In this document: positions 28,905 to 41,917 of the stretch, in pieces
Layout: each line of letters starts with the position of its first letter
How positions within the stretch are numbered: position 1 is the first letter of the stretch
DNA from: Theobroma cacao
Lineage: Eukaryota > Streptophyta > Magnoliopsida > Malvales > Malvaceae
Reading direction: 5' to 3'
Assembly: GCF_000208745.1 (NCBI RefSeq)
Contig: NC_030850.1
Location: forward strand, 2,093,722 to 2,157,721
Length of the DNA: 64,000 nucleotides
The notes under the pieces: model-generated
Told to the model about the DNA's origin: nothing
What the model saw: only the letters and a program-made list of their open reading frames with translations
Databases searched by the model: none
Program-made: the position numbers and the translations under genes

Positions 28905-29150
28905 CCCATCCAATTGTCACCTTTTTCAGACATGAACCAAAAGAAAAGCAGTTGTACGGGGCTGTCCCAGGCCCGGCCTGTCGTGACATGGATCAGGGAT
29001 GAGGAAAGTACAATGCATTCCAAGGATATCGTTGCGGAGGATTGAAGCTTTCCTCGTCCATTGCCCCCAACAACGGGGCCTGTTGGCCCAGAGGCCCCCC
29101 CTGCCTCTGCGTTTATCTCCACCATTCAAGGAGCAGGAGCTGGCCGAAAG
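28905..29150. other. GC-rich island in AT-rich spacer, unidentified
   Basis: This stretch of roughly 250 bases has much higher GC content than its surroundings and includes runs such as ggcccagaggccccccctgc. It is open in more than one frame on the minus strand (for example 28868-29125). None of the short translations resembles a family I recognise and there is no clear splice partner. It could be a fragment of a captured or decayed gene, or a regulatory island. Confidence 0.35.
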
Positions 29151-29959
29151 AAAGATTTACGATAATCACTTTATAATCGCTTTCTTTTTCTTTTTTTTGG
29201 GGTAAAGGTTTGGCCATTAGGCCTTAAAAAGACAGTTTAATTTAAATTTTTGAAATCCCATTTTGATGTGTATTTTTTTCTAAAGGGAAATAAATTTCGC
29301 TTTCAATCAATAATTTAATAGATTTTTTTTTCCAACTATAACTCAGTGTCTAACTTTTATTTTCACAAAGAATTATACTATTAATTTGTTCAGCAAATTA
29401 TTAAAATATTTTTTAATATAAATAAATAAATAAATTTTGAATTGAAGGTAACTATTTTCGTTGAGAAAAGAGATATTTAGAGAGTGCTAATTATAAAAAA
29501 ATATATACATAAAACGGGCTTTAAGAGAAGTTGAAATCACAATAAATATAAATGAAATTTACTTAAAAATTTGTTAGTTAAAAGTCAAAAACTGTTAATA
29601 ATTTGATGATCTGAAATCCAATTAAAACATTGCTATATTGTATGGTGAGAATGGTTATAAAAATAATTGCTACCAAATAACCATCCCATGACTATGGACA
29701 TGTAAGCTGCTTCAAAAATTCAAACATTCCCACACTGCTAAACTTAGAAAACGCTACCAAAAAGGCAGTAAACACAATCAGATGAACCTTTTACCAACCC
29801 ATCAACCACTCAATTGCAAGAACTAAAGGAAGAAAAAGGGAAATCTTCCTTTGATTTCTTACCTATTCCTTTCAAATTGAACAGCCCCAAGAAAAAGGCA
29901 GAAACCTCCAAACCTAACCTAACAGGTAGAAAAAAAGAGAGCTACAATGCAGTCCCCTG

Positions 29960-30455
29960 CATAATAATAATAATAAAATTAAATATTTAAATAAACTTTT
30001 GAATTATGTAAAAAAAAAAAATTTAGACTTTCTCTTTTTATTACGTTCAAATAAATTCTTAAATTTTTATTTTAAATCAAATAAGTTATTTTTTTTTAAA
30101 TTAATCTACGATATATGTGATACTTTTATATCATATCATTTATCACGTGACAGATGACGTGATATTAAATATTATTGATTAATATTTATATATTTATTTT
30201 TTAACACATTTATTCAATTTTAATCAATAATATTTAATATCACATTATCTATCACGTGATAGATGATTTAGTATAAAAATGTTACATGTATTATTGATTA
30301 ATTTTTATTAGTCAACGATTAAAAAAATAATTTATTTAACTCAAAATAAAAATTTAAAAATTTATTTGAACGAAATAAAAAAATAAAGATTGAATTAATT
30401 TTTTGACATAATTGAAATACTTATTTGAACATTTAATCTAATAATAATAATAATA
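29960..30455. repeat. Foldback (long-TIR) element, family copy 3, best preserved
   Basis: Inverted arms of about 150 bases are clearly readable. The left arm has gttcaaataaattcttaaat, and the reverse complement of the right arm has gttcaaataaatttttaaat in the same order and spacing. Both outer ends carry a (taa)n run. Inner sequences also pair: ttatcacgtgacagatgacg with the inverse of ctatcacgtgatagatgatt. It ends about 460 bases upstream of the XLG start codon. No coding capacity is present. Confidence 0.7.
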
Positions 30456-30917
30456 ATCAAACAAATTGATACAAAAGCAGATAAGAAAAGGAGAAATCCT
30501 TAGAGCCAAATCCGAATCCAAAATCCACCATGGCTGCTCTCCTTCTGTCCTTTTGCTATTATACTTTTCTTCCCAAAGCTCCAATTCCGATACGACCACT
30601 CAAATTTTCACTAGCTAGCTTAGCCCCCCTTACCTAAAAAGACAAAAGTTCTTCCCCAGCTCATACCCCACATGCTCTCTTTACGAAACTTAAAATAATT
30701 GAAAATAAAGAACTCCAGATTCCAATTCTAAGCCAGTAAGCTGTAAGCCCCATTTGCTGTTTTTTTTTTTTGTTTGCTGTCATTTTCCCTTACCCTCCAC
30801 CCACAATACTCTTTTCACCTTTCCTTTCATTTCCTTGTAGTTCTTCCCCATACTTCACAAGACTTCTCCCATCTCTCTAATCCAGAAAATACAGGAAAAA
30901 AAAAAAACAACCCAAAG

Positions 30918-33900
30918 ATGCCACCGGAAGAAGGCACAACTTTTCCTAGCTTGGAAAACGAAGAGGAACAACAGTACTCTTTTGCAGTCGAATACACCGG
31001 CCCTCCGTTGCCGTACGATCTTCCACGAGCGGTTCCCATCAACGTCGAGAAAATCCCAGTAGCGGCCGTAGTTTCAAAGGTACCACTCTCCAATACTGAA
31101 CTCCATATACCAGTTGTACCTCCAATTTTGGCACCAGATCGTAACAAGTTCTCGAAAGAACTCCTTCTTCAACCAACTGTGTCACCAACTTCCGTTATTG
31201 CTTTTGAAGAAAGGGTTTCTGAGGATACTAATAATTGTTTGTTATCTGGGGAGTTAAGTAGTTACGAGTCTGGGGAGTTAGCTGAATTGGTTAACAATAA
31301 TGATAGTGCTTCGAGGCGGTTAGGGGCTTGTTCTATTAGTAATGAACATTCGAGTACGCTTGATTATTGTGATAGCTTTGATAAATCGAGGGAAAGTTCG
31401 TCGCAAGCAAGGGTCTCGAATGATGATGATTTGAATCAACCTGATTGGGGTTCTAATGAGTCTGTTTTGAGTTTAGATTACCCGTCTTCGCGGGTTTCTT
31501 CTCTTAAGACTGGAGACTGTAATAATGAGTCTAATGGTGATGTTAGAAGACCTCAGGTTGTTACTTTTCTTGATATTGAATCAGATGATGGACTCGATGA
31601 GGAATTTAGTCAAGATGAGGTGCAGCCTCAGGTTGTTAGAGCTAAAAGGGAGCCACAAACAAAAGGGAAGAAAGGGTCATGTTATCGATGTTTTAAAGGG
31701 AATAGGTTTACGGAGAAGGAGGTTTGTATTGTTTGTGATGCTAAGTACTGTAGTAATTGTGTGCTTAGAGCTATGGGGTCTATGCCTGAAGGAAGGAAAT
31801 GTGTTACTTGTATTGGTTTTCCGATTGATGAGTCAAAACGTGGGAGTTTAGGGAAGTGCTCTCGAATGCTTAAACGGTTGCTTAATGATTTGGAGGTAAG
31901 ACAGGTAATGAAGGCTGAAAAGTTGTGTGAAGCAAATCAGCTGCCACCTGAGTATATATATGTGAACGGACAACATCTTTGTCATGAGGAGTTGGCTATA
32001 TTGCAGAGTTGCCCAAACCCACCGAAGAAGCTAAAACCAGGAAACTATTGGTATGATAAAGTATCCGGTCTTTGGGGAAAGGTGAATATGGAATCTTTAA
32101 ATGACTTTGTTATTTGATTTCTTTGCTGGAATTTATTTACATCATTACAGAATCTAATAAATTGTGCTATCATTGACAGGAGGGACAGAAACCTTCGAAG
32201 ATAATTAGTCCCCATCTAAATGTTGGTGGTTCTATCAGGCCAGATGCTAGCAATGGAAACACACAAGTTTTCATAAATGGTCGAGAAATTACAAAAGTAG
32301 AACTTCGGATGCTGCAGGTTGAAATTTGTAAACATGTAATTTTGTTAAGATGGTCCTTATTGTGCTATGATTATTAATGATCATTTTGGTGAACATTGCA
32401 GTTGGCAGGGGTTCAAGTTGCAGGCAACCCACACTTTTGGGTGAATGAAGATGGGTCATACCAAGAAGAGGGACAAAGAAATACGAAAGGATATATATGG
32501 GGAAAGGTATATACTACATACATATTTGAGTATGCTCTCTGCCTTTATATGTTTATTCCCTTTTTTTTTTAATTGATTTGTTTTTTCGGTGAATGAAGAT
32601 GGTTCTAATTAAGCATTAATTTATTGTTCAAATTAATATTTAGGCTGGAACAAAGCTCGTTTGTGCAGTCTTGTCACTGCCTGTTCCTTCTAAATCTTCA
32701 AATAATTGTGGGGAGCAGCTGAACAGCATGGCCAGCAGATCTGTTCCTGACTACCTTGAGCAGCGCACACTACAGAAAATTCTTTTGGTTGGATCTACTG
32801 GATCTGGGTCAAGCACCATATTTAAGCAGGTAGATATTTACCAGGAATCATATCTTTACATTCATTGCTCTGTAGTTCTACTTATATGCAGATATATTTT
32901 CTATGCTAGACACAGTTTCTGTAAAATTCTCATGTCCTCTTTTATTGAGGGAGATCCAAATTTGATTTAAAGAATATAATTAAGTATATCAATCTTTTTT
33001 TTTTTCACATGCCAGCAACAATACTGCCTTACATTTGGGTATAATTCTATGATGGTTCTGTAGAATTTATATATTTCAACACTTGTTACACTACAGTTTT
33101 ACTGAGATAAAAAGTGCGAATAGACTTTCAGGGATAGTGTGTTACAGTATTTATGATTCTCAAGTTTAAGAGAAAGGGAATATTTATATTCCTAATCGTA
33201 ACCCTGAATTTTCTTGAATTTAATTTTAGTGTTTCTATTTACCATTTTGCCTGCATATAACTCATTATTATTTCCTATATGTCTTCATTTTTTATGTGCG
33301 GTTGATGGCGTATGTTTATGTGATAATGTAAGATTACTGCTTACAGACAGAATGTAAAATGTAAACGAAATTAATTAATTAGTCAATTAAATGAAATGGT
33401 TTGTTTCAGGCGAAGATTCTTTATAAAGATGTACCATTCTCTGAGGATGAATGTGAAAATATCAAGTGGACTATCCAGACCAATTTGTATGGTTATCTTG
33501 GCATACTTCTTGAGGGCCGTGAACGGTTTGAGGAGGAAAGTTTGGCTGAAATGAGGAAAAGGAAATGTTCCAAGGAAACTGACCATGAAGGTGAAGCTAC
33601 ATGTTGATTTTATTCTCCAAGTCATCCTTTTGACCTACATATATCCATGGATTTGCTAATATATATGCAGGCTTCTATCATTCAACCCTATCTCTTTTGG
33701 CAAAATTGGTCTTAATCTGAAAGGAACAAGCTTATTAGAATGAGAAGTTAGTGCACACATGTTTCTTGCTGAATGTTCAAATATGACATTGTTTATGCTA
33801 TTCATAGGCTGCTTCGTTTGTAAACAAATTTCTTTACATGTGGAGATCATTGAGGGTTTAAGTCTTTAATTTTTCCCACCCCTGTAAATTTTGAAGGGCA

Positions 33901-36497
33901 TTTTATCATCTTATATCCCGCATGATCAGACTGACATTAATTAATAGCATCTATTTTGGAAGTATCTGATTATTTTGTTTTTCATGTTTATTGGCAGGGA
34001 GTAGTAATGATAGTGATGGCAAAACTATCTATTCCATTGGCCCGAGGCTCAAAGCATTCTCTGACTGGCTTCTGAAGACTATGGTGTCAGGCAATTTGGA
34101 AGCCATTTTTCCAGCTGCTACTCGTGAATATGCACCATTGGTTGAGGAGCTATGGAAGGATGCAGCCATTCAGGCAACTTACAACCGCAGAAGTGAATTG
34201 GAAATGCTACCTAGTGTTGCTAGTTATTACTTGGAGCGGGTAAGATCATGCTTGTTACTCCTTTGCTTGTTCCATATCACTAGTTTTATGTATCTGAAGT
34301 TTGCTTGAACATCGTTTGTCTCTTTTAACTAGAAAAGGTAGCAGTAGCTGTTGTCTTAAAGAACAGAAGGTGACTGGTTTTGGGATAACAATCACGTAGA
34401 AGCCATTAATGGAATTCTATGACTGACTTTCTGAATTGGCTCAAGGTGAAAATAGTGCTTAGAATTTTTTGTGCTAAACTGATCTAGCTGTCTTTGGATG
34501 AGAAGAGTACTCGAAGAAAGGAATTCATCATGTTGACTTTTGACTTCATGACCCTAATTCATGTTGTGGAACAAATGAAGCACCAATAACCTAGGAACAA
34601 TCTTCAATAAATTGGGCTTCTGACATTTTTTGGCCCAAGACTTTAGAGAAGAAAATAGAGCTCTAATTGCATTTTGTGTTATGTGGTAAGCAACTAATAC
34701 ATGAGGAGCAATTACATCAACATGAACTAATTAAGGTGCATGCGACTAACCTACATTGCCAGATTTTCTATACTACTGTTGTTTATATAAAAAAATGCTA
34801 TGGTGAAAATCCTAATCAAACTTTATGACTACTTGTGGGTACTTAAGAATAATACTCCTTCCATCTTTCCAAGTTGTTGTCTATAGCTAAACTGTAGCAT
34901 GATGTTCAAATTGAACATTTCAATTAATTGCTTTTATGAAAAATTGTACCCTTAGAATGTGGTTAGAGGAAAACATTATTTCAATGAAAGGAGAAGGTGC
35001 TGATTTGTTTGTGTTTCATTGGAGTATATAGACAGTGGGGTTTTGCATGTGAAGATGAACACATGGGGACAATGTTGGGTTTTAGAGATATGGTGTTATA
35101 AGTGTGGTACCCATAAGTCAACTGTTTCTGCAACACTAGGATTAATGCTTCTTGAAGAAAATAAAAATCTCCTCGGAATGGAGAATCTTATCAGTTCTAC
35201 AAAGATTCTTGTTTGCTGCACAAGCATGTAGCCTCATCAAGCAAGTGGATAAGCAGAGCCAGGAGTTCCTTAATCATGGCTTATTTAGCAATACACTTGC
35301 CTTTATTTAGGCTAATGCATGACATTAGGCGACCTCTTAGTGAGCTCCATTCTGAACACTTACCCATCGAGCAATCTCAACCAGCACTCATACTTGCACT
35401 TGTTTGTTGCAGTATGTTTTTGGTTTTGAGCTTTTGTGCCCGATAGTTGGTATGACCAGTGCTAATTTTTTATTAATTGTTTTCTAATGCCTTTTTTTTT
35501 TTGTACACTCCAGGCTGTTGAGATATTGAGACTGGACTATGAACCCTCAGATTTGGATATCCTATATGCTGAGGGTGTTACTTCATCAAATGGGCTTGCG
35601 TGTGTAGACTTTTCGTTTCCCCAGTCTTCACCTGATGAAACCATTGACACTGCTGATCAGCATGACTCGTTGCTCAGGTGGGTGCCAATATTGAGTGCAC
35701 ACTTTAGTCACATTTTTTTTTTCAAATGTATCTGCATTTTGTGAGGCCTGTAAGTCTTATTGATTGCTAGTTGCTACCGAGCAATGGGTACGTAAATCAC
35801 TTGGTAAAACTGTGTACTCTGTGGTGATCTAATTACTCTATTGAATTTTGCAAACCTATTCGGTTATAACTTAATATTCTCATTTGGAGTGTGATAAACT
35901 TACAGTTTCTGATTGGTTCTCAGGTATCAACTAATTAGAGTGCAAGCAAGAGGCCTTGGAGAAAACTGCAAGTGGCTAGAGATGTTTGAAGATGTTGGAA
36001 TGGTCATCTTCTGTGTTTCCTTGAGTGACTATGACCAGTTCTCTGCTGATGGGACTAATAAGATGCTACTGAGCAAGAAATTCTTTGAAAGCATCGTTTC
36101 TCATCCGACATTTTATGAGATGGACTTCCTTTTAATACTAAACAAATTTGATCTATTTGAGGAAAAGATAGAACGGGTACCATTGAGTCGGTGTAAGTGG
36201 TTTGATGATTTTCAGCCGGTGATCAGTAATCATCGTTCGAATGCAAATAGCAACAGCATTAATCATAATCCAACGCAGGGACAGCTGGGCTTCCATTATA
36301 TTGCTGTCAAGTTCAAGAGGCTTTATTCTTCGCTCACAGGGCGGAAGTTGTATGTTTCTAATGTGAAAGGATTGGAACCCAATAGCGTCGATGCAGCTCT
36401 TAAATTTGCAAGGGATATTCTAAAATGGGATGATGAGAGAGCCAACTTCAGTGAGCACTCATTTTATAGCACAGAAGCAAGTTCCTTCTCTCATTGA
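30918..36497 (+). CDS. XLG1: Extra-large guanine nucleotide-binding protein, XLG1 type, 8 exons, 917 residues
   Basis: XLG proteins are plant-specific, non-canonical G-alpha subunits that work with G-beta-gamma in development and immunity. Exons: 30918-32081, 32180-32317, 32402-32506, 32644-32829, 33410-33590, 33998-34239, 35514-35677, 35924-36497 (2754 nt, frame kept throughout). The N-terminal half is acidic and Ser-rich ([15 protein letters not shown] near residue 40 is typical of the XLG1 group). A Cys-rich segment with several CxxC pairs runs from about residue 255 to 310. The G-alpha-like domain occupies the C-terminal half. Its P-loop is GSTGSGSST at 519-527 and its NKxD-type site is NKFD at 800-803. 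The canonical switch motif DVGGQ is not present; GLGENCKW and [12 protein letters not shown] lie at that place. The start ATG is chosen for the typical MPPEEG N-terminus after a stop-poor leader. XLG1 versus a sister XLG is inferred from the N-terminus. Confidence 0.9.
34240..35513 (+). other. 1.27-kb intron 6 of the XLG gene
   Basis: This is the longest intron of the gene (others are about 80-580 bases, except intron 7 at 246 and intron 5 at 407). It contains short open frames at 35019-35231 and 35213-35446 that resemble no family I know and no G-protein sequence. It splits the helical domain after [14 protein letters not shown]. Confidence 0.6.
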
Positions 36498-37192
36498 TGT
36501 CTAATTTTCTAGGACCAGGAAGGTTTGTTTTAATTCATGAATGCTAGTGTACATACAAGTAATGATGGAATAGTAAATCTCCACATCTTATACAGTGAGG
36601 GCAGAAGATGTGTTTTTGTACAATGCATTGTGTGACTGGCTGCCTCTTTGTACACAATTCATTACATTCATTTGTAAGATAAGATGAAAATGTATGATTC
36701 AGTGATAGCTCCTCCAGTATATTACAGTTGTGAAAAAAATCTCCTTGGGTTGTGATAATTCCATGTCCAAGGTCACCATATCCCTTCTGTTCGAACAATT
36801 CAGCACCATGCACATGGGTGGTTAATGGTTCATGTGTTACTCTATTTTCTGGATATGCGTTGTTCTTTTTCACATCTCTATTAGATAAATAGCCAAAATC
36901 ACTAATTATTTATTTTTTATTTTCTACAAATACAAGCTCAAATGATAAATTTATATATCACAAACTGTTGTAACAAACCAGTAAAAGTCATTTTGTTATT
37001 TTCATCCATTAAATGTGAGTATAAATGTTTAATACAAAAATGAAACAATGACATTTATGTGTAAACAAATTTGCATTGTAACTAGATTGATGTGTATTAC
37101 TGGGTTTCCAAAAGTGAAAGAATCGAACTGATCAAACCCCAAAACTCTCCAATGGCTGAAGGAGAGCAGCCTGATTCAGAAGAATAATTATT
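36498..37192. other. Tail-to-tail spacer between the XLG and RUS genes
   Basis: This stretch holds the 3' untranslated regions of two convergent genes. A 109-codon frame on the minus strand (36544-36873) lacks splice partners or a recognisable product and is taken as antisense chance sequence in the XLG 3' region. Confidence 0.6.
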
Positions 37193-40100
37193 TCAGTCAT
37201 CTATGTAACTATACCGTGCCTGCTCCTCTGTGTTCAACAAAATGTTTTTAATTGCCCAACCTAGTGCTGCCATTTGTTCATTCAACGGGACAAACTCTCG
37301 CTGTACGTATTGCCTACTATCCTCAATCAGTTTAAACCATTCTTTGAGAAAGAAGTCTGAAGAATCACTAGCCTTCATCATGCTTTCTAACGTACTTGAA
37401 TGGAGGGCCTTGCGAACATAGCATGCCTGGAACAACACAAACATTAGCGTCACCTTTAACCTCAGCAATTGTAAACATAAGCTCCTGTATACATAGATGT
37501 CAAACAAAATTTTGCATAGATTTTAAAAGAATTCTTTTTTACCTGCAACAATCCCATGATAACATCAGCTGTGCGAGCCCCTTCACGTAAGCAAAGAAGG
37601 ATGCCTTGCTAGAGTTTCATAAGAGGCAAATGAAAAAAAGCGATGAGCGAGATATCATTATACATAAGCACCATAGTTTATGCAGCAGCTAGTAAAGAGT
37701 TTCATTGTGTATGCACCTCTCTAGTTCTTGGTAGTCCACGGTAGAAGATCTCTATGCATATGAAATAATAATCCTTGTTTCTTACAGACTGCATTGTACT
37801 CATCGATAATTTAGGTAATTGACCCTTGGGATTCAAGCCCCCCATCCTGATGCACCATGGCTCTTTGCCTAATCCAAATTTCAATAATTGATTTGAATCT
37901 CATCTATCTTTAACAGTTAGTTCTAAAACAGATCATGTAAACGATGCACTAAAAGCTAAAGCACAGCCGTGAGAAACTTCACCTTTTCTCCACATAAAAT
38001 TGATGTCTTCTTCTTTACTCACTTCTTCAGGTGAAGGCACATATCCCATTGCAATCCATGTATCAAGTATGATTTCAAGTCTATCCTGAATGTTGGAAAA
38101 GAAAAAGAGAGAAACAAAGACGAAATAGAATTAATGAAACAGATAGCTTTGAATTTTCATGAGGAAAATTTCCTCAATTTCCCCCCCTACCCCCCCCCCC
38201 CCCCCAAAAAAAAAAAAAACAAAAAAAGCTGTCCCAAGTTTCATTTACGGATCGAACATGAATTGGATTGGCATATAGAAAATATGAGATAAGACATGCA
38301 GATTTTTTACTCCTCTAGAGAAGTAATTAAAATATGAGAAAGTTGATTTGCTCTTCAATAATTGAACATGTATTGGGATAGAGATAATGCCACCTTAGTC
38401 AAGGTTTGGAGATGGACGTGCTTGAGCCCCTGATATATTCCAAAGAGGTCAATCATTGAGAAGAAGGGGTATAGAATGAAAGGTAGGCCTGTTTGCAATC
38501 TAGCACATTAAGGACAAGTCAAGAAACCATGCCAGCATTTAGTTTCACAATGAAATCAGTTAAATGATCAAACATATTTCTAATTTTTCTAAAAGAAAAA
38601 GAATATAAGATTTCCCACTAAATTCTAACTCCAATGTTACTATTCAAGTGTGGCAGCCATTACTTATATGTTTCATTGTCAATATAGAAATGGGAACTTT
38701 GGCCAGAGACAGATCACAAATTTTGTCTCCATTGAAATTTATTTAAAGAAGATTAAAATGGATTTTCTAGAGTATTCTTTAACCCTTGGTGCTCTGGTGT
38801 TTATTCATTTGATATTTTTTCAAATTATATGGTGGACACTTGCATGAGATAATGAACTAATTTAAATGACAAGACTTCTAAAAAAGTACATCTCCATTAG
38901 ATAAATAACCTAAATCACAATTCACTATTAACAACTATTTTTTTTCAGCATCCTCAATTATGTTTTGGTTGCAACAATGAATTTTCTTTTAGTTTCATAA
39001 GTATCTAAATAGCCAAACTTTATTTACACCTATATAATATATAGTAAAATATTTATATTTTATTTGCCCCCCTTCCATGAAATTAAATTCATATTAGCAA
39101 AGATTTTAAACAAATATCAGTCACATAAATGGCATCTATCTGCCATTATGAAATGACACCAGAATTAGCAACCAGCAAAAGTGGTCATGTAAGTCCAATT
39201 AAAAACAATAACAGTTTAAAATATTACATCAAAGAGATGAAAGAGTATAAACCTTTGATTGTTCTTGAGCAACATATTCAAAGCAGCAGCAAGCATGAGA
39301 CCAAGGTTATCAAAGCATACTGATTGAATCTGAATCCCAATCCAAGATCAGAGCTTTTGCCATAAAAAAAGTATCAAAGATTATGCAAAGAATGTGAAGA
39401 AAGAACCATAACCTGTGACTTTGCAGATACTTCAGCAAGGTTATCTGCTATTGCAAAGCTGCGATGAATAGCAGACTGTTTGTACAAGATGGAAAACATC
39501 AAAACACCAAATGAGAAGGTACTAAAAGCCATCAACAGCAAAAGACTTGAACAATTATTTTCTTGAAAAAAATTTCCTAGGGGTTAGGAAGAGTAGAAGG
39601 AAAGATGAAGCAAATAATCTTTAAAGGATAAGCATAAGCATAAAATGTGTAAATGAAGTAAAAGACTGATATAAATCTTGAAGGGAAAATAACTGAAGAT
39701 ACCACAACTTAAATGGAAAATTAAATCCTTACACTGGTTGCTATATAGCATGCCAAGCTCATTTGTTTTGCAATGTTGGCTAAAGATGCAAGAAGCAAGA
39801 AGTGCTGAGGAAATATGGGCGTAAGCAGCTCAACTCCAATGCTCAAAGTGAACAACAGGGATGTTGAAAACCTAACTCTCTTCAAATGAAATAAGACAAA
39901 AAAAAAAAAAATTTTATTTCATGTTTTGCAGTTCTTCAGTCACCATAAAACAATTCTTCACATTACTAATTTGTAACTTCTGATTATATTTGACCAGACA
40001 CCAAAATAGACTACTGGAAACTGCAAAACTGCAATTTATACAACAAGTAAGAGGTGAAGAAGATGTGACATGCAACCCAACTTCTAAAATTGTGGAACTC

Positions 40101-41024
40101 ATACCTTCAAATTGGTGTCAAAAGCAGCTGCCAAGCTAGCTGTATAGATGCACCTGCTTAGCCGTCCAAGTCCATCCTTCAATACCCAGTTAAGGGCAGC
40201 AGCTGATGGAAGTGAACGAGAATATCCAATTCCTATAGCCCGAAACATGGCCTGTTTTCATCACATTCTGTCAAAAATAATTTAATTATTGCCGAATTTT
40301 CAATAAAATGTCTAACTTGTAAAAGTACCTTTTTTTTCTTTATCTGTCAAAAACCAATATATTATAAAAAAGAAAGCATTTTTCAATTCCTACCCTACTA
40401 TCTTCTATTAATTTTTTCCTATTTAACAGAGTCACCAAATATTTCCACACTAATACCCCATTTATAAACCAAATTCCCCATTGTTCTGATAACAATATCT
40501 TTAAAATTCCAAAAAAAAAATCCATTTGAAAATTTGCAATAACCAAATAAAAAAAAAACCCTTACCTGAGTAGCAAGAACTTGAAGAGCAGAGCTAAAAA
40601 CCCTGTGTAAAAACTTCCACTTTACATACCCCATATAATTTTCACTAACTTGTTTAGGAATAAAAAAGTTCCCGACAGCCAAGCTAGAAACTTCAACCAC
40701 CTTATCAAAATTGAAAAAAAATGACGCCGCAGCGCCACCGCCGCCATCGACGCTATGCAACAGAACACGGTTCCCATCCCAGAAGTACCTTGAAACTTTT
40801 CCGTACCTCCGTATCTCAATCGGGAGCTGGGCCGGTTTTGACGGCGCAGGCCGGTCGTTTAGTCCTCCATCAAGCTCGTAGGTGATTTGGGTTCTTAGTG
40901 TATTGGTTAAAGTTACGACTTTTGAAGAGAATTTGGGGGTTCTGGAAATGGGGTTTTTTGGAGATTTCCATGGGAGCGGGAAATGATGAGAGTTTGATGG
41001 TGTATAGTAAAGAGTTGATTGCAT
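37193..41024 (-). CDS. RUS4: RUS-family (ROOT UV-B SENSITIVE, DUF647) protein, RUS4-like, 10 exons, 517 residues
   Basis: RUS proteins are conserved DUF647 proteins. Members of the plant family act in UV-B sensing in roots, vitamin B6-related development and anther development. Exons, high to low: 41024-40566, 40251-40105, 39879-39733, 39475-39413, 39329-39253, 38499-38394, 38085-37983, 37868-37717, 37608-37543, 37426-37193 (1554 nt, frame kept). The first 45 residues are rich in Ser, Thr, Pro and basic residues and lack acids, as in chloroplast transit peptides. DUF647 follows from about residue 85 (IRRYGKVSRYFWDG) through AALNWVLKDGLGRLSRCIYT, LANIAKQMSLACYIATS and SFAIADNLAEVSAKSQ. The C-terminal extension (EREG-type GARTADVIMGLLQACYVRKA) is typical of plant RUS proteins. 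The RUS4 subtype is a guess from length and N-terminus. Confidence 0.85.
38184..38227. repeat. C/A homopolymer tract in intron 6 of the RUS gene
   Basis: A run of about 14 C is followed by about 13 A and then another A-rich run. It lies inside an intron and affects no exon. Such a tract is error-prone in sequencing, so its length is uncertain. Confidence 0.8.
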
Positions 41025-41917
41025 GAGAAATTGGGGTTGATGAAATTTAGGTTTTCTACTGATTTTCCCGCCAAATTTTGACGTTGGGTCCGAAGGGTTT
41101 GGTTGATAACGGTAGGGTTTAAGGGTTTAAGTAGGAAGAGAATAGAGTCAGAGTAGATACAAGAACTGGCACTGGATAAAGTAAGTTACTGCATAAACCA
41201 CACACTCAGCTTGGTGCAAAACCAACCGCTTCGAGGATTTTAGTTCAACCACTCCTTCCTTTCCTCCCACGGATTATTTCCTTTAAAATAATAAAATACT
41301 GTCACTTAAAAGCCTTATTAATCAAATGTTAGAATTTAATGACTTAAAAGTGTATAGAAATTATACATTATGGGTATATTATTAAATATTAATTTTTTTA
41401 TTATTATCATTTAGTATTGTTATTATTATGAAATAACAAAAATAAAAAGTTTTTTTTATAAAAAAATTGTCACATGGTGAGTAACTGAAATATAGATAAG
41501 TAACATATTAGAAATCCAAACAAATGAGCATAAAGGGGACTGCAAGTCTGCAACCTTTCATGTGAAGCCTGTTGTCAGTTTAACTATTTTAGGAAGGTTT
41601 TTTTATGGTATGAAGAAATCACTGGCAACAAGAAATTAGTGCTTTAGTGTAAACATTTATTGTTGTTTCAGTTCAAAGGTATCATTTTTCTTAAAAAAAA
41701 AACCATTCCTTTTTAAGGTTTTTTTCTTTTCTTTTGCTCTCCTTCAATGAAACTAAAAGGTGACCTTTTCTGTTTTTGTTCTTGATTTATGTCTGGTTTA
41801 TGAGAATTGTGTGGTTTGCCATAGCCAACTGTAAGACAGTGTAAAACCCAAATTCATTGCTGCTCTTCGGCATTTCCTCACTGTTCAAAGATCAAGGAGA
41901 TTCATCCTTCAAGCTTC
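41025..41917. other. Divergent promoter region between the RUS and REM genes
   Basis: This 0.9-kb head-to-head spacer is AT-rich from about 41280 to 41500, with T-rich tracts just before 41880 that fit the 5' leader of the plus-strand REM gene. I see no gene in it. Confidence 0.55.

Larger units (their letters stand above)
27004..30917. other. Intergenic region between the WD40 and XLG genes
   Basis: The first 200-300 bases should be the 3' untranslated region of the WD40 gene. The rest is mostly AT-rich, with a TA microsatellite at about 28742-28761, a GC-rich island at 28905-29150 and a foldback element at 29960-30455. T/C-rich tracts and an A-rich run just before 30918 look like the leader of the XLG transcript. 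No convincing gene is present. Confidence 0.6.

Noticed and set aside
30774..30917. In-frame 48-codon extension before the XLG start
   Set aside because: It begins at a non-ATG codon in the frame and reads as T/C-rich leader. The typical XLG1-type N-terminus starts at the ATG at 30918.
36544..36873. 109-codon minus-strand frame downstream of the XLG gene
   Set aside because: It has no recognised domain, lies in the XLG 3' region and shows no splice or codon support.
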